Assembly: GCA_028641055.1 (NCBI GenBank)
Contig: CM054059.1
Span: 46,450,477 to 46,514,476 of the forward strand
Length of the DNA stretch: 64,000 bases
Direction of reading: 5' to 3'
Origin: Alopecurus myosuroides
Taxonomy: Eukaryota; Streptophyta; Magnoliopsida; Poales; Poaceae
Shown: one piece after another, positions 53,539 through 64,000 of the stretch
Layout of the letters: each line of letters begins with the position of its first letter
Position numbering within the stretch: position 1 is the stretch's first letter
Notes under the pieces: model-generated
Databases searched by the model: none
What the model saw: the letters and a program-made list of their open reading frames with translations, nothing else
What the model was told of the DNA's origin: nothing
Program-made: the position numbers and the translations under genes

Positions 53539-56503
53539 ATGGACTCACCGCGCGCCTCCGAGGAGCACTCCGTGGCCGCCGATATCGACGAGGTAATAAA
53601 CACGATGGACCCGCAGCTCGACTCGCCGAGCCACCGCACCGGAGAACATTTCCAGCGGCCAGGCCCGCGAGGATCTACATCTCGCGGCCGAGAACCTGGC
53701 CGCTTCTTCCTCTGCGCCACCTCTGCCACTCGTTCCCGAAACGGCGGAAGAGAAGATCCTCCTCTTCGGGGAGGAGCTTGCCGCCGCAGCCGAGGACGAG
53801 GGCGAGACTTCCGGCAATTGGAGCCGGTGCAACATCACCCCCTCCCTTCTTCCGACAATGGAGAAGGAGGGGTTGATTGTGAAGGGGAAATGGCGGCATC
53901 AGGAAGAAGAGTCCGAGCCTTCGCCCAGTGCCGGGGAACAAGTCCTTCTCACCTCGCATATTTCTAGATGTACGGGAATCCCTCCTTCCAGCTTCTTCCT
54001 CGAAATCATTAGCCATTATAACATCTAGCCTCACAACCTGCCACCAAATTCTATTCTCTATCTAGCCGGCTTCCAGGCCCTTTTTGAAGGGTATTTAGGA
54101 ATAGCACCTAGGCTAGATTTCTGGCAGTATTGCTTTGGGATTAAGCGAAACCCCTCAGAGGGCGCTCTCCCAACTCGTGGAACCATATCTTTCACCCTGC
54201 GTAGATTCAGGAAAGATTGGTTCCCCCAAGATAAAAACGTCGAAATCCATCAAATTCTAGACGGGTTCCTTTTTCTATCATCAAGACATCCCATTTCCTG
54301 GAAAGGAAACAGGGATTCCACCATTCGTCAACCCTGTCGCTACTCCCCAAGATAACTGGGCATCGCCAAGCTCACCTCCTCAAAACCTCCTCTTACCGGA
54401 ACCGACACAATTTTGTGCTGGTTCGGAAGACGCATCCAACCTCTTGCACATCGAACCCGGCTTCTATGCGAATACAAGGGTCCGGAAGATAAAATGAGGG
54501 GAACGAATAAGGCATTCTCGAAAAGGGACTTCAAAAAGCGGGTCAATCATTTGGTTGCCACTCGCAACCAATATGAAGAAAGCCGGGAGATGTATCATAA
54601 AGGAAACAAGATTTCAAAGATAATGTTCTTTTCTCTTTGGACAATCTCTCGGATTTTTGTCTTTCTCCGTTTTCATGACTTAGTTGGATATTTGGCCTTT
54701 TCCATAGTTCGATGACCTCACCGAAAAGGATCTTACCACTGACGCCGAACTTGACGAACTGCATGCCAAGTTTTACGGTGGTCCGAAGCGTAAGAGGCCG
54801 ACAACCACTGAAGAGGTGGTGAATCTTGACGGGATTCCCATCGCTACATCCAGGTAATCTCTGGGTTTTTTCTACCTTTGCCTGCTTTTTGTTGCAGAAG
54901 CTGTTTTGGTTTCTCGGAATATTGATTTCTCGGATTTCCTTTTGCCTCCTTTCCCCTTCAGTCTTGCTCCAACCTCTTTGAAATCAAAGAAACTGAAGAA
55001 GCATAAGGCCATTGTCGGCAGGGGGCGCCATCTCCTGCTGCAGCTCCCTCTACCCCAGTTACTCTAGGGGAGAAGATATGTCTGCAAAGCCGGACGAATA
55101 TGCACTGCCGACCAGCCATCCCATTGCGTCCGAGATGGATGCGAGGGAAAGGGCGGAGCCGGATATGGGCGGTCCTTCTCGTACACCTGAGGAGAAACCC
55201 ATTCCTACTTTCAACAAAGAATTCAAGGAAGGACCATTTGACGAACTTGGATTTATTCGTCCATGGGCTACCAAGTTCTTCGCTCTGGCTCCTCTCATTT
55301 GTCCTTGGCCGCAAGGCGGACTAATTGTAAGGAATAACTTCGTATTTTCACCTCGGCATGTCATCCAGGACGGCCTTTGCCATGTTGGGATTCTTTTGCC
55401 GATTATGCAAAAGAATTCAACGAAAACTTGTCGGGTTTGCAGCGGATGAGCCAGGTAATATCTCTAGCCCCCAAGCAATAAGTCAAATGCTTGCTTTTGC
55501 CTTAATGCTTTTTCCACTTTTGTACTTGTTTTTTGACTTAGCATTTTTGTCTCTTTTCCGTGTTTCAGCAAACTGCTGAGAACATCAACTCGGAAGTTTT
55601 CAACAAACTTACCATCAAGAACAAGGAGGTGAAAAACCTTCTTTCCATTCTTGATGTTAAGGAGTCAGAACTGGCATCCACTCAGCAGCAGCTAAAGGAT
55701 TCAGCAGGTAAAATATTTCTCTGCTTTCAGTTGTGTATTTTTTCAAAGTAGTTTTTCGAGTTTTCTAACTCGTCTTTTTTACTTGCTTTTCAGTTTCTTT
55801 GGCGAAAGCCAAACAAATTGCTGAAGATGCCAGCAACGCTGAAAACCTCTGTTGCGATAACCTGGATCTTCACAAGGTTACTGTGAAGTTACAGCAGGAC
55901 CTGGAGGCCAGCCAACTAGCTGTTGGCATCGCCGAGTCTAAGGCCTCCAACCAAGCTGCCAAGGACAAGGCCACCATCCTAGATCTGGAGAACGCCTTGA
56001 ACCAGCCTGGAAGAAGGCACCGAGAAGATTCTCTGTAAGTACTTTGTCTTTTACCTGATTTCCATGTTTGCATCTTTCTCTGCTTTCTCTAACACTTTTG
56101 TGTTTTACTGAAACAGGAGATAGCCCCCAGCTTACTCGGATTGAAAAAATCCGAGCTTTTGGGAAGGTATTCACCGCAATCAAGGCTGCGGGGATATTGC
56201 TGGTTAACAAATGCCTTCCTTCCAGGACTGTGGAATTCTCTGAAGTTGAAAAACTTTCGGAAGCCATCATGGAGGTGGCGAAGTCCAGGGAGTCCATCCT
56301 TCGCTCCAACTGCCAAAACTTGGCATGTGGCATCCGACATCCCTCAAGGATACACGGATGCGCAGCGGGCCAGCATCTTTGATGAAATCAAAGGTCACGC
56401 CACCAAGATTGCTACCATGGTGAACGTCTCCACCTTCTACCCGGAGGAAGCTATTCCAGAAACTCCAGAGGAATCCAGCAACGTAGAAGAATCGGATGCC
56501 TGA
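53539..56503 (+). pseudogene. Opposite-strand six-exon gene of the Tat element, copy 2
   Basis: The same gene as 6,043-9,144, here on the plus strand. Exons: 53,539 to about 54,621, 54,708-54,853, 54,962-55,453, 55,569-55,707, 55,794-56,034 and 56,117-56,503. Four introns keep GT...AG. The first donor reads AAAGAT where copy 1 has AAGGTA, so it is lost. Exon 1 is frame-shifted soon after MDSPRASEEHSVAADIDEV and contains stops, yet the Transposase_28-type block (NLPPNSILYLAGFQALFEG, DFWQYCF) is readable. Here the codon that is TAA in copy 1 is GAA. The last exon is open and ends in an acidic tail. More decayed than copy 1; function unknown. Confidence 0.78.
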
Positions 56504-57104
56504 AGGAAGTTTCCTGATCCTTGGTAGAAATAGGAAATAGAAGCATTACTGATCTTACAATGTAAACTTATTGTAATGATTTCTATTCTTTTGTATAAAC
56601 AAGTACTCCGCCTTTGCAATTATATTATTAAGTCTTAGCAAGTTTTTCGGGTTTTTATTCCTTTATCTTCTAAGTTCTCTGGTTTATATGTCTTAACTGT
56701 CTTTAGTGTTAGAAATGGCTCGGTAGTACTTAATTGTCATGCCAAGTGACTGGGTATAACCAATCAGTCGAAACTCGGAAACATGGATCATACTAAAGGC
56801 ATTTTTACTTACTAGCTCCATTGACCCAACATAAAAACAATCAGATAATACTTAGAGAACAGTAAGGAATTTTAAATGAAACTCAGACACGCAGGTAGAA
56901 TCTAGGTTTCCTTAAGCCATTTTAGGCTGAAAATCATTCAGTTTTTTAACACCGAGCACGCAGGCACAATTCGGGTTAACATTGAGTATTTTGAAAGATC
57001 ATTGGGAAATAGATAAGAAAGATTTATGCTTTATACTATAATAAACATGTAAAAAACATAGATGTATGAATTCCGACAACTTTATTTCATGATCTCAAAG
57101 ATGT

Positions 57105-58097
57105 TTACATAGAAATTGAACTAAGTATAGAAGGGAGTAACTGCTGGATGCTCCAGGGTCTTTTTGTCTCCCCTAGTTCGTCATCTATATTTCTCTTTCG
57201 TTTGCGATTTGGTCTTTCGGGATCATCTTCCGTGTCTCGAATATCTACAAGATAGTATGACCCATTTTTCATAGGCTTGCTGATGACGAATGGTACTTCC
57301 CAAACTGGGGCTAATTTGTGCTTTCTTTGTTGCACCAATCTTAGCACTAAGTCACCTTCTTTGAAAGAACGATGCCTGATTTTCCGACTATGGTAACATC
57401 GTAAACTAGATCTTTGAAGCAAAAGTTCTCGTTCTTCTTCTAGGAGATCGACGGCATCCTGTCGTGCGCTTTCGGGATCCGAGTCATCAAAAGCTTGCAC
57501 TCTTGGGCTATCATGGATCATGTCTGTTGGAAGCACTGCTTCCGCGCCGTAAACTAGGAAAAACGGGGTTTGCCCTGTTGACCTGTTTGGCGTCATTCGA
57601 ATACTCCAAAGCACAGAAGGTAACTCTTCCACCCATGCTCTAGTTGCTCTATGAAGAGGAGATTCGAGTCTTGGGCGTATTCCTTGCAGGATGGAACTAT
57701 TCATTCTTTCAACCTGTCCATTGGATTGCGGGTGTGCCACAGATGCAAGATCTAGGCGTATTCCCGTTTGTCGGCAATATTTTCCAACTCTCCAATAGAG
57801 AAATTTGTCCCGTTGTGATTATGCTGTGTGGAACGCCGTATCTCATGACTATGTCAATGATGAAATTTCTGGCAGTTACACCGTCAAGCTTTTTGATGGG
57901 TTTTGCCTCCACCCACTTAGTATACTTATCCACTGCGACGAGTAGATGTGTAAGTCCAGCTCTTGTGGTTTTGAATGGTCCCATCATTTCTAGCCCCCAG
58001 ACCGCAAACGGCCATGTAATAGGGATAGTTTTGAGTGCTTGGGCTGGCATATTTGTCTGCTTGGCGTAATAATGACATCCAACACATGTATTGACTA
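57105..58097 (-). pseudogene. Tat-lineage integrase fragment, copy 2
   Basis: Homologous to 4,430-5,411 and inverted. It begins at about 58,097 within the zinc-finger region, runs through LLVAVDKYTKWVEAKPIKKL, and has a 1-bp loss just before the second catalytic Asp (the DNGTNFS motif of copy 1), so that motif is out of frame. From 57,740 the frame is open again (AHPQSNGQVERMNSSILQG with the catalytic Glu; LVYGAEAVLPTDM). Near the end another 1-bp deletion removes the normal stop, and the frame runs on to 57,105. The rest of pol, gag and the 5' LTR are missing. Confidence 0.85.
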
Positions 58098-58217
58098 TGT
58101 GGAAAACAGTAGGAACAATATGAAAGAAGGTGTTTTATCAATATGAGAAAAATGGACCGGGGTCCATAGTTCACTAGTGGTGTCTCTCCGTGAAGGATAA
58201 ATAACATGTGTGGTGAA
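58098..58217 (-). other. Short Gypsy leader-like remnant
   Basis: About 120 bp between the broken Tat integrase and the next LTR. The minus strand reads TTATTTATCCTTCACGGAGA and then actatggaccccggtccat. I recall such a stretch from the leader region of Triticeae Gypsy elements, but I cannot name the family. No coding potential. Confidence 0.35.
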
Positions 58218-60261
58218 TGATACATTGATGACCCACAAGTATAGGGGATCGCAACAGTCTTCGAGGGAAGTAAACCCCAAATTTATTGATTCGACATAAG
58301 GGGAGCCAAAGAATATTTGTGAGCCTTAACAAGTGAGTTGTCAAATCACTTGTACCTGAAAGTGGACTTGTTCGCAGTGGTTTATCAGTATTAACAGTTT
58401 TATAGTAGAAGTAGTAGTAAAATAACAGCAGCAGTAGTATAAAAATAGCAGAAGTGGTGATTGAAGTAAACAACGGGATTAAATACTATGGGAATAGGGA
58501 TTGATGAACGAGCGTTTTAGGGTTGAAGGCTATTTGTAGTCGAAAGGGGAGTCTGAGGGGGGCTGTGGGTGGCCCACACCATAGGCTGGTGTGGCCAAGG
58601 GAGCGCGCCAAGGGGTGGTGTGGCCAGCATGTGGCTCTTCTCCTAGACCCCTTCTGGCTCCCGGGGTCTTCCGGGGTGAAAGCATCAATTGGGTCGTTTG
58701 TTTGAAATTTCCCGAAAGTTGATTTTTTCTACACAAAATCAAGACACCAAGGTAATTCTGCTGAAAACATCGTTAGTCTGTGTTAATTGTATCCAAAACA
58801 CACAATTTTATAGGAAAATAGTAAGAAAAGTGTTCGAAAAAGTAGATACGTTTTTGACGTCTCATACGTATCCAACGTATTTATAATTTATGATGATCCA
58901 TGATGATATTATGCCAATTGCTCCATGTTTTCTCACTTCATTATGTCATTTTTATCGATTTTGCGGATTAACCTATTGACAAGATGCCACAGAGTCAGTT
59001 CCATGTTTTCTGCTGTTTTTAGTTTCAGAAAACTTGTTCTAGAAATATTCTCGGAATTAGAAAACTCTAAGCCCGGAAGTCTTAGAATTTCCGAGGGTTC
59101 CACGGAGTCCCAAAGACACTCGGAGGGGGCCCACATCATAGCCCCCCCCCCTTGGCCGCGCCGTGGGGTGGTGTGGGCCCCTCAGGGCTCCACCGCCTTT
59201 GCCCTTTCACCTATTTATACCCCTCCAAGGGAAAACCCTAACAGAATCGGCGAAATTCCACGAAACCTTCTACAGCCGCCATCATCGTCAACCCAAGTTT
59301 CGGGGGACAAATCTCTGTTCTAGCACCCTGCTGGGACGGAGAAGTGCCCCCGGAAGCCATTTCCATCGACTCCACCGACATCTCTGTCGTTGTTGTTGTC
59401 TCCTATGATGAGGAGGGAGTAGTTCTCCCCCGAGGCTGAGGGCTCTACCTGTAGCTATGTGTTTCATCTCTCTCTCCCATGGTGTGATCTATATGTGATC
59501 GTGAGCTTTGTAATCTAGTTGAATTCGTCGATATTATTCTTCATCTATTATGCTACTCAAGTGGTTTTTGTTATGAGTTCCCCGTAAACACTTTGATCAC
59601 GGTGTAAAGGTGACAGTGTGTGCACCGTGTGTTTTAGCATTATATTTATATTTTGTGTTGGATAACCCTATGAAATTGTGGTGTTTGCGTGGAACCATCT
59701 GGGTCCCATGGTGATAGTGTGGCGGTTACTTAGTTGGGGAAGTGCATACTCTGAGGAGTGTTGTTAAAGCCCTACGCATCGATTGGTGTTGTTATTCGAC
59801 CGGAGAGTGGTTTGGAGTAGCATAGTGAAGAGATGGTATTTATTAATTCAATTATGTTTTCATTGTTGAGAGTTTCCACTAGTGAAAGTAGGATCCCTAG
59901 GCCTTGTTTGCAAGCATTGAAACACCGTTTTCCGCCTGTTCTGCTACATGTTTGCTTGATGCCATATTTATTTCAGATTGCTATTATTACTTATAACCAT
60001 CCATATTACTCGCATTTCACTATCTCTGCGCCGAACTAGTGTACCTATATACCTGACAAGTATATTGGGTGTGTTGGGGACACAAGAGACTTCTTGTATC
60101 TTAATTGCAGGGTTGCTTGAGAGGGATATCTTTGACATCTACCTCCCTGAGTTCGATAAACCTTGGGTGATCCACTTAAGGAAAACTTGTTGATGTTCTA
60201 CAAACCTCTGCACTTGGAGGCCCAACATTGTCTACAAGAATAGAATCGCGTGTAGACATCA
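58218..60261 (+). repeat. 5' LTR of the right-hand Athila relative, split by a solo LTR
   Basis: The LTR starts TGATACAT at 58,218 and is interrupted after 8 bases by a solo LTR (58,226-58,864). It resumes at 58,865 with TACGTATCCAACGTAT and ends GTAGACATCA at 60,261. Without the insert it is about 1,400 bp. It matches the 3' LTR from 63,650, and the inverted fragments 3,257-3,748 and 10,215-10,721. A TATA-like ctatttatacccc lies near 59,210. Confidence 0.85.
58226..58864 (-). mobile_element. Solo LTR nested in an LTR
   Basis: A 639-bp solo LTR. On the plus strand it runs TGATGACCCACAAGTATAGG to TTGACGTCTCA; in minus orientation it is TGAGACGTC...GGGTCATCA. The ends are those of the Athila-type LTR at 37,111 and 48,412. 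It is flanked by tacat (58,221-58,225) and tacgt (58,865-58,869); the one difference fits decay of a methylated CpG. No primer site follows it. Confidence 0.82.
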
Positions 60262-60271
60262 AGCTCTTTTC

Positions 60272-60289
60272 TGGCGCCGCTACCGAGGA
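60272..60289 (+). other. Primer-binding site, degenerate tRNA-Asp type
   Basis: TGGCGCCGCTACCGAGGA stands 10 bases after the LTR end. It resembles the Athila primer site (TGGCGCCGTTGCCGGGGA) with about three mismatches, so priming efficiency may be reduced or another tRNA may be used. Confidence 0.65.
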
Positions 60290-60395
60290 GGTAAGGTAAA
60301 AGGTACTCACATCCCCAGGTGTGAGTGCTCGAAGTTATTCCCTTTAGATTCTGCAGTTAGATCTTTTTGTTTATTGTTTTTGCTAGTTAGGCTTA

Positions 60396-61187
60396 ATGGA
60401 AAACAACAAAAATATGAGAGAGCTTTGTAATCTTTATCTTGAGTTAGGACATGAAGTGTTTGAAGAGAAAATTAAAAAACCTATGGAACTTTATTTGCAT
60501 GCTAGTAGCAATGTTATTAGTATGAATTCTTTAAACACCATTAAAGAAACTAAGCTTGGGGAAGCTCATTTTGATGAATATGATATTTTTAGCCCCCCAA
60601 GTTTTGAGGAGGAAATTTTCTTTGATGATACTTTGCCTCCAATATATGATGATTACAATGATGAATATGTTATTTTCCGTCCACATACTATTGAAGAGAA
60701 AATTACTTATGATTACACTATGCCTCCTATATTTTATGATTATAGTGATGAGAATAATAATCATAGCTATTTTGTTAAATTTGCTCCGACTATTATTAAT
60801 GAGAATGACTATGTTTTTGTGGAGAGTGATAATTCTTTTATGCATGTGGCTAATGATAAGAATGTTTTATGTGATAGTTATATTGTTAATTTTATTCATG
60901 ATGCTACTGAAAGTTATTATGAGAGAGGGAAACATAGTTCCATACATCTCAACAATATTAAGTTTCCCCTCTTTATGTTAGATTTTTTGAAGTTGCATTT
61001 ATTTTGTCTTCCTATGCTAGTCACTTTGTGCTTCGTTGACTTTTTTTTCTACAAGATTCGTTTTCATAGGAAGTGGGCTAGACTTAAATTTGTTTTACAT
61101 TTTCTTCTTGATGCTCTATTTTTCTTCAATTCATATTTCTCATGTGAGCATCTTCTCAAATTATCATGCCTAGCTAAAAGGCTTTAA
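60396..61187 (+). CDS. 263-residue acidic-repeat and membrane ORF of a non-autonomous Athila relative
   Basis: An intact ORF 135 bp downstream of the 5' LTR, starting MENNKNMRELCNLYLELGHE. Residues 60-88 and 89-117 form two adjacent 29-residue repeats (DEYDIFSPPSFEEEIFFDDT and DEYVIFRPHTIEEKITYDYT). Residues about 130-180 are acidic, with NFIHDATESYYERGK. Residues about 190-250 contain two hydrophobic, probably membrane-spanning segments (FLKLHLFCLPMLVTLCFVDF; FVLHFLLDALFFFNSYF). There is no gag core, zinc knuckle, protease or RT. Its place next to the primer site is where gag would be. Fragments of the same product are in the inverted remnant at 51,084-51,296. Whether it is translated is unknown; a selfish or host role should not be assumed. 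Confidence 0.6.
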   Translation: MENNKNMRELCNLYLELGHEVFEEKIKKPMELYLHASSNVISMNSLNTIKETKLGEAHFDEYDIFSPPSFEEEIFFDDTLPPIYDDYNDEYVIFRPHTIEEKITYDYTMPPIFYDYSDENNNHSYFVKFAPTIINENDYVFVESDNSFMHVANDKNVLCDSYIVNFIHDATESYYERGKHSSIHLNNIKFPLFMLDFLKLHLFCLPMLVTLCFVDFFFYKIRFHRKWARLKFVLHFLLDALFFFNSYFSCEHLLKLSCLAKRL

Positions 61188-63649
61188 AGAAAAGCACTTC
61201 TTGGGAGATAACCCATGTTTTTATTTTTGCATTGTGTTTCTCTATTTTCTTTGAGTCAAGGGGTTGTATAATTCTGTAGCAACTCCTTTGTATATTTATT
61301 TTCATGTCTTTATTGAGACAAATAAAGCCTCTATTGGAAAGTTGAGACTATATTTCGGATTTCTGCTTAGGAAACAGATTTCTGCTGTCCACTATTAAAT
61401 TCGTATAAAATCACAGAAAAATCAAAATGACCTGAGTTTTTTTTGCGTAATCCTAGGCTATATAAGCAAGTTTTCTTAGTTGACCACTTTTTGATTTGAG
61501 CAACATAATATTTTCGAAAAAAATCATATTTACCTTCTGTTATGTTTTGACAGATTTCTGCTAATAATTGCATTTGCCCCTTAATCTCTTTCTTTTGATG
61601 TTATTTTGGAAAAATAGTTTTAAAAGAAGTTATGAAAGTAGCTAATGTGTTTATGAGTGTTATACTTGTGTTTAAACTGAACCATTTTAATTTATTATTT
61701 TGATTTGCACTAACGTTGCTAATGAAGATTGTGAGAAGTTTGGTGTGAAGGAAGTTTTCAAGGGTCAAGAGAAGAGGATGATATGACGTCATCAAGAAGA
61801 GTGACGAGCCTAAGCTTGGGGATGCCCCGGAGGTACATCCCAGCAAATTCCAAGAATACTCAAGCGTATAAGCTTGGGGATGCCCAAGGCATCCCCTTCT
61901 TCATCGACAAATTATTAGGTCGCTTCTAGTGAAACTATATTTTTATTCGGTCACATCTTATGTGCTTTACTTCGAGCATCAGTTATTTTTGCTTTAAGTT
62001 TGTTTAGTTTTCTTTACTGTAGTTTATGGTTGGATCTTATCATACTTGTGTGGGAGAGCGACACACTCCATTTTCATTGCTTAGAACACTCTAGTTTTCA
62101 TTCTTGTTGTTCTGTTAGTGTTCACTTTTTGCTAGTACTGCGTTTAGCCTTTGTTTTCATGCATCTCTCATTCAGAGCTTTTAGTTTCAGTAGTGTTATG
62201 TGAGTGCTCTCAAGTTTTCTTGTTGTAGAATTTGGAGAGTTTTTATTAAATCATGATTTGTATGGTGCTTGTTGGGAAAAGAAACTGCTGCTTGAGGTAG
62301 AATTTATAACGGTGCACGTAGAAGCTTGTATAGACTGTGGCTAGAACTTTTTCATGTCATGATAGATGTTATTTTAGTTTTAAATCCTTGTGGTTATTGA
62401 GTAGCATGAATAGCCTCAAATAGCTGAGAGTGTTTAATATGCCATTGAAAGAATCATGAGTTGTTCTTGTCATATTAAAGCATAAATTTCTGGTATTCTC
62501 CTTTGAATGTTTTATTTAGTTAACTTGACGCATGCTCACACCATGTTTATGAATATGAAACAGTCACGAATAGCCTCCATGACCATTTAGTTTTTGAACT
62601 TGTGATACCACTCATGCTTTGATTAATGATGTTTATGTCGCTATGCATGATTATGGCTCTTATGCTCTCTTGATTTGTCGCTCTCAGTCTTTTGCTAACC
62701 ACCACTTGTGCTGAGTATGAGCTCTACTTGTGTATCCAACTCCCTAAAACCAAAGTTTTCCCATTGTGTCCACCATACCTACCTACATGTGGTATTTAAC
62801 TGCCACTCCAAAGTAAATTGCTCATGTGCTACCTTTAAAACTTTCAAAATTACTCATGTTTTGTGTTCCTGTTTTTGCTCATGAGGACGTCAATAGATAA
62901 TCTTTATCTCACTTGTTGATTGGATTTCACACCCTGGACTAGTGGCTTCATCCTCTTATCCAATTGATAGAAGAGGTGGCAGCGGGGTGCCCAGCCCCAA
63001 ATTAATACACACAAAATCTCTTCACTATTTTTTCCCCTGAATTATCAGTCAAAGCATAATTGTCATGCATTTTACACCTCTGTTTATTAAAATAAAATCT
63101 CTAGCACATGAGTGATTCCTGCTTCCCTCCGCGAAGGGCCTTTCTTTTACTTTTATGTTGAGTCTCCATCTTCTAACTTTATGCACAATTGAGAGAGCAT
63201 TTTTGCCATTCTGAGTTTTGTGTGCATTTGTCCCAGAAACATTATTAATTGATTCATGTTTTGTTATTGCTAGTTCTCTAATTATTTGTTCTAGTCCTCC
63301 TCATGAACTTTGAAGGTGTTCTGGCATTTATGTTTTGCCCCACTCTTAAAGACTTGCGAAATATCATGTTGCCATGCTTTTTCTATACTTAAAACAAATG
63401 TATATATTTATTTGCATTGTTATTCATGATCTTTTATTTTGAGTTACTTCTCATGATGCAAAGTGATTGCTATGCTTTGTTATTAAAGTTTCATTTATCA
63501 TATTTGTGTTTAAAGTTCTATGATCTCATCTTACATATGCTTTTACATTATGATGATCAAGTTATGATTAGTAGCATGTCACCTCAGAAATTATTTGTTT
63601 TTATCGTTTACCAACTCGAGGACGAGTAGGAACTAAGATTGGGAATGCT
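61188..63649 (+). mobile_element. Non-coding interior of the right-hand Athila relative
   Basis: About 2.5 kb without gag or pol. It contains two copies of aagcttggggatgcc (61,812-61,826 and 61,870-61,884), the second followed by the palindrome ggatgcc-caa-ggcatcc. The segment 62,770-63,130 (ccaccatacctacctacatg and on) is shared, inverted, with the autonomous element near 39,160-39,650 and 41,900-42,480. This shows common descent of the 3' part. A polypurine tract (aagattgggaatgct, about 63,635-63,649) precedes the 3' LTR. Confidence 0.75.
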
Positions 63650-64000
63650 TGATACGTCTCCAACGTATCTATAATTTCTGATGTTCCATGATGATATTAT
63701 GCCAATTGCTACATGCTTTATCCCTTCTTTATGTCATTTTTATCGATTTTCCGGTCTAACCTATTGACAAGATGCCACGGAGCCAGTTCCCTATTTTCTG
63801 ATGTTTTTAGTTTCAGAAAACTTGTTCTGGAAATATTCTCGGAATTGGAAAATTCGAAGCCCGGAAGTCTTAGGATTCCGGAAGCCACGGAGTCCCGAAG
63901 AGACCCGGAGGGGCCCCACACCATAGGTCTGGATGGCACCCACCGGGTTCGGGGCCGGGTCGGCGCCCCCCATACCCGCCCCATTTAACTTGTCGGGTCT
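63650..64000 (+). repeat. 3' LTR of the right-hand Athila relative (cut by window end)
   Basis: It begins TGATACGTCTCCAACGTATC at 63,650 and matches the 5' LTR from 58,865 through cggaattggaaaattcgaag and beyond. It runs off the window, so the 3' target duplication cannot be checked. It keeps the canonical TGATACGTC start, which in the 5' LTR is split by the solo LTR. Confidence 0.9.

Noticed and set aside
58862..60261. 5' LTR beginning at 58,862
   Set aside because: TCATACG there belongs partly to the nested solo LTR; the real start TGA lies at 58,218, as shown by the tacat/tacgt duplication.
1..64000. CRISPR arrays, operons, ribosome binding sites, riboswitches, rRNA genes
   Set aside because: None seen; the sequence is plant nuclear repeat DNA, and the regular repeats present are transposon parts.

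Overview
This window reads as nuclear DNA of a grass, most likely a Pooideae/Triticeae species with a large repeat-rich genome. The evidence is a dense nest of Gypsy LTR elements of the Athila and Tat lineages, an LTR whose end matches the Angela/BARE type, an Au-SINE-like element, Stowaway MITEs, Helitrons, and FBD/LRR-type F-box genes. Nothing bacterial or organellar is visible. Family names come from recognised sequence patterns, not from a database search.

1-12,466: one Mutator-like (MULE) transposase pseudogene on the minus strand, broken into three pieces by nested insertions. A 1,329-bp Copia solo LTR (1666-2994, target duplication ccatg) splits the catalytic part. A minus-strand Athila-type LTR (3257-3748 plus 10215-10721) splits the N-terminal part, and that LTR carries a truncated Tat-lineage Gypsy element (3749-10214). 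The Tat element has a second, six-exon gene on the opposite strand between pol and its 3' LTR.

12,467-37,044: the only low-copy part. A divergently transcribed F-box pair (A1 minus, B1 plus; 15,459-18,928) is repeated about 8.8 kb away (A2 minus, B2 plus; 24,243-27,452). Both A genes have intact reading frames. Both B genes are damaged at the 5' end: B1 by a LINE tail inserted after codon 6, B2 by a 17-bp deletion inside the F-box plus a later 1-bp deletion. Around them lie three Helitrons (12,467-15,409 plus; 28,429-30,831 minus; 33,823-37,044 plus), a SINE, a complete 1.7-kb Copia-type mini-element with matching target duplications, and several MITEs.

37,111-49,620: an Athila-lineage Gypsy structure on the minus strand with three LTRs (LTR, partial internal, partial LTR, internal with gag-pol, LTR) and unmatched flanks, probably a product of recombination between elements. 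All coding parts are decayed.

49,621-64,000: a minus-strand remnant of a non-autonomous Athila relative; an inverted second copy of the Tat element (52,427 to about 58,097), again with the opposite-strand six-exon gene; and a plus-strand non-autonomous Athila relative starting at 58,218 whose 5' LTR is split by a solo LTR only 8 bp from its end. It carries a 263-residue acidic-repeat/membrane ORF and runs off the window inside its 3' LTR. The likely functional host genes are therefore only A1 and A2, presumed substrate receptors of SCF ubiquitin ligases.
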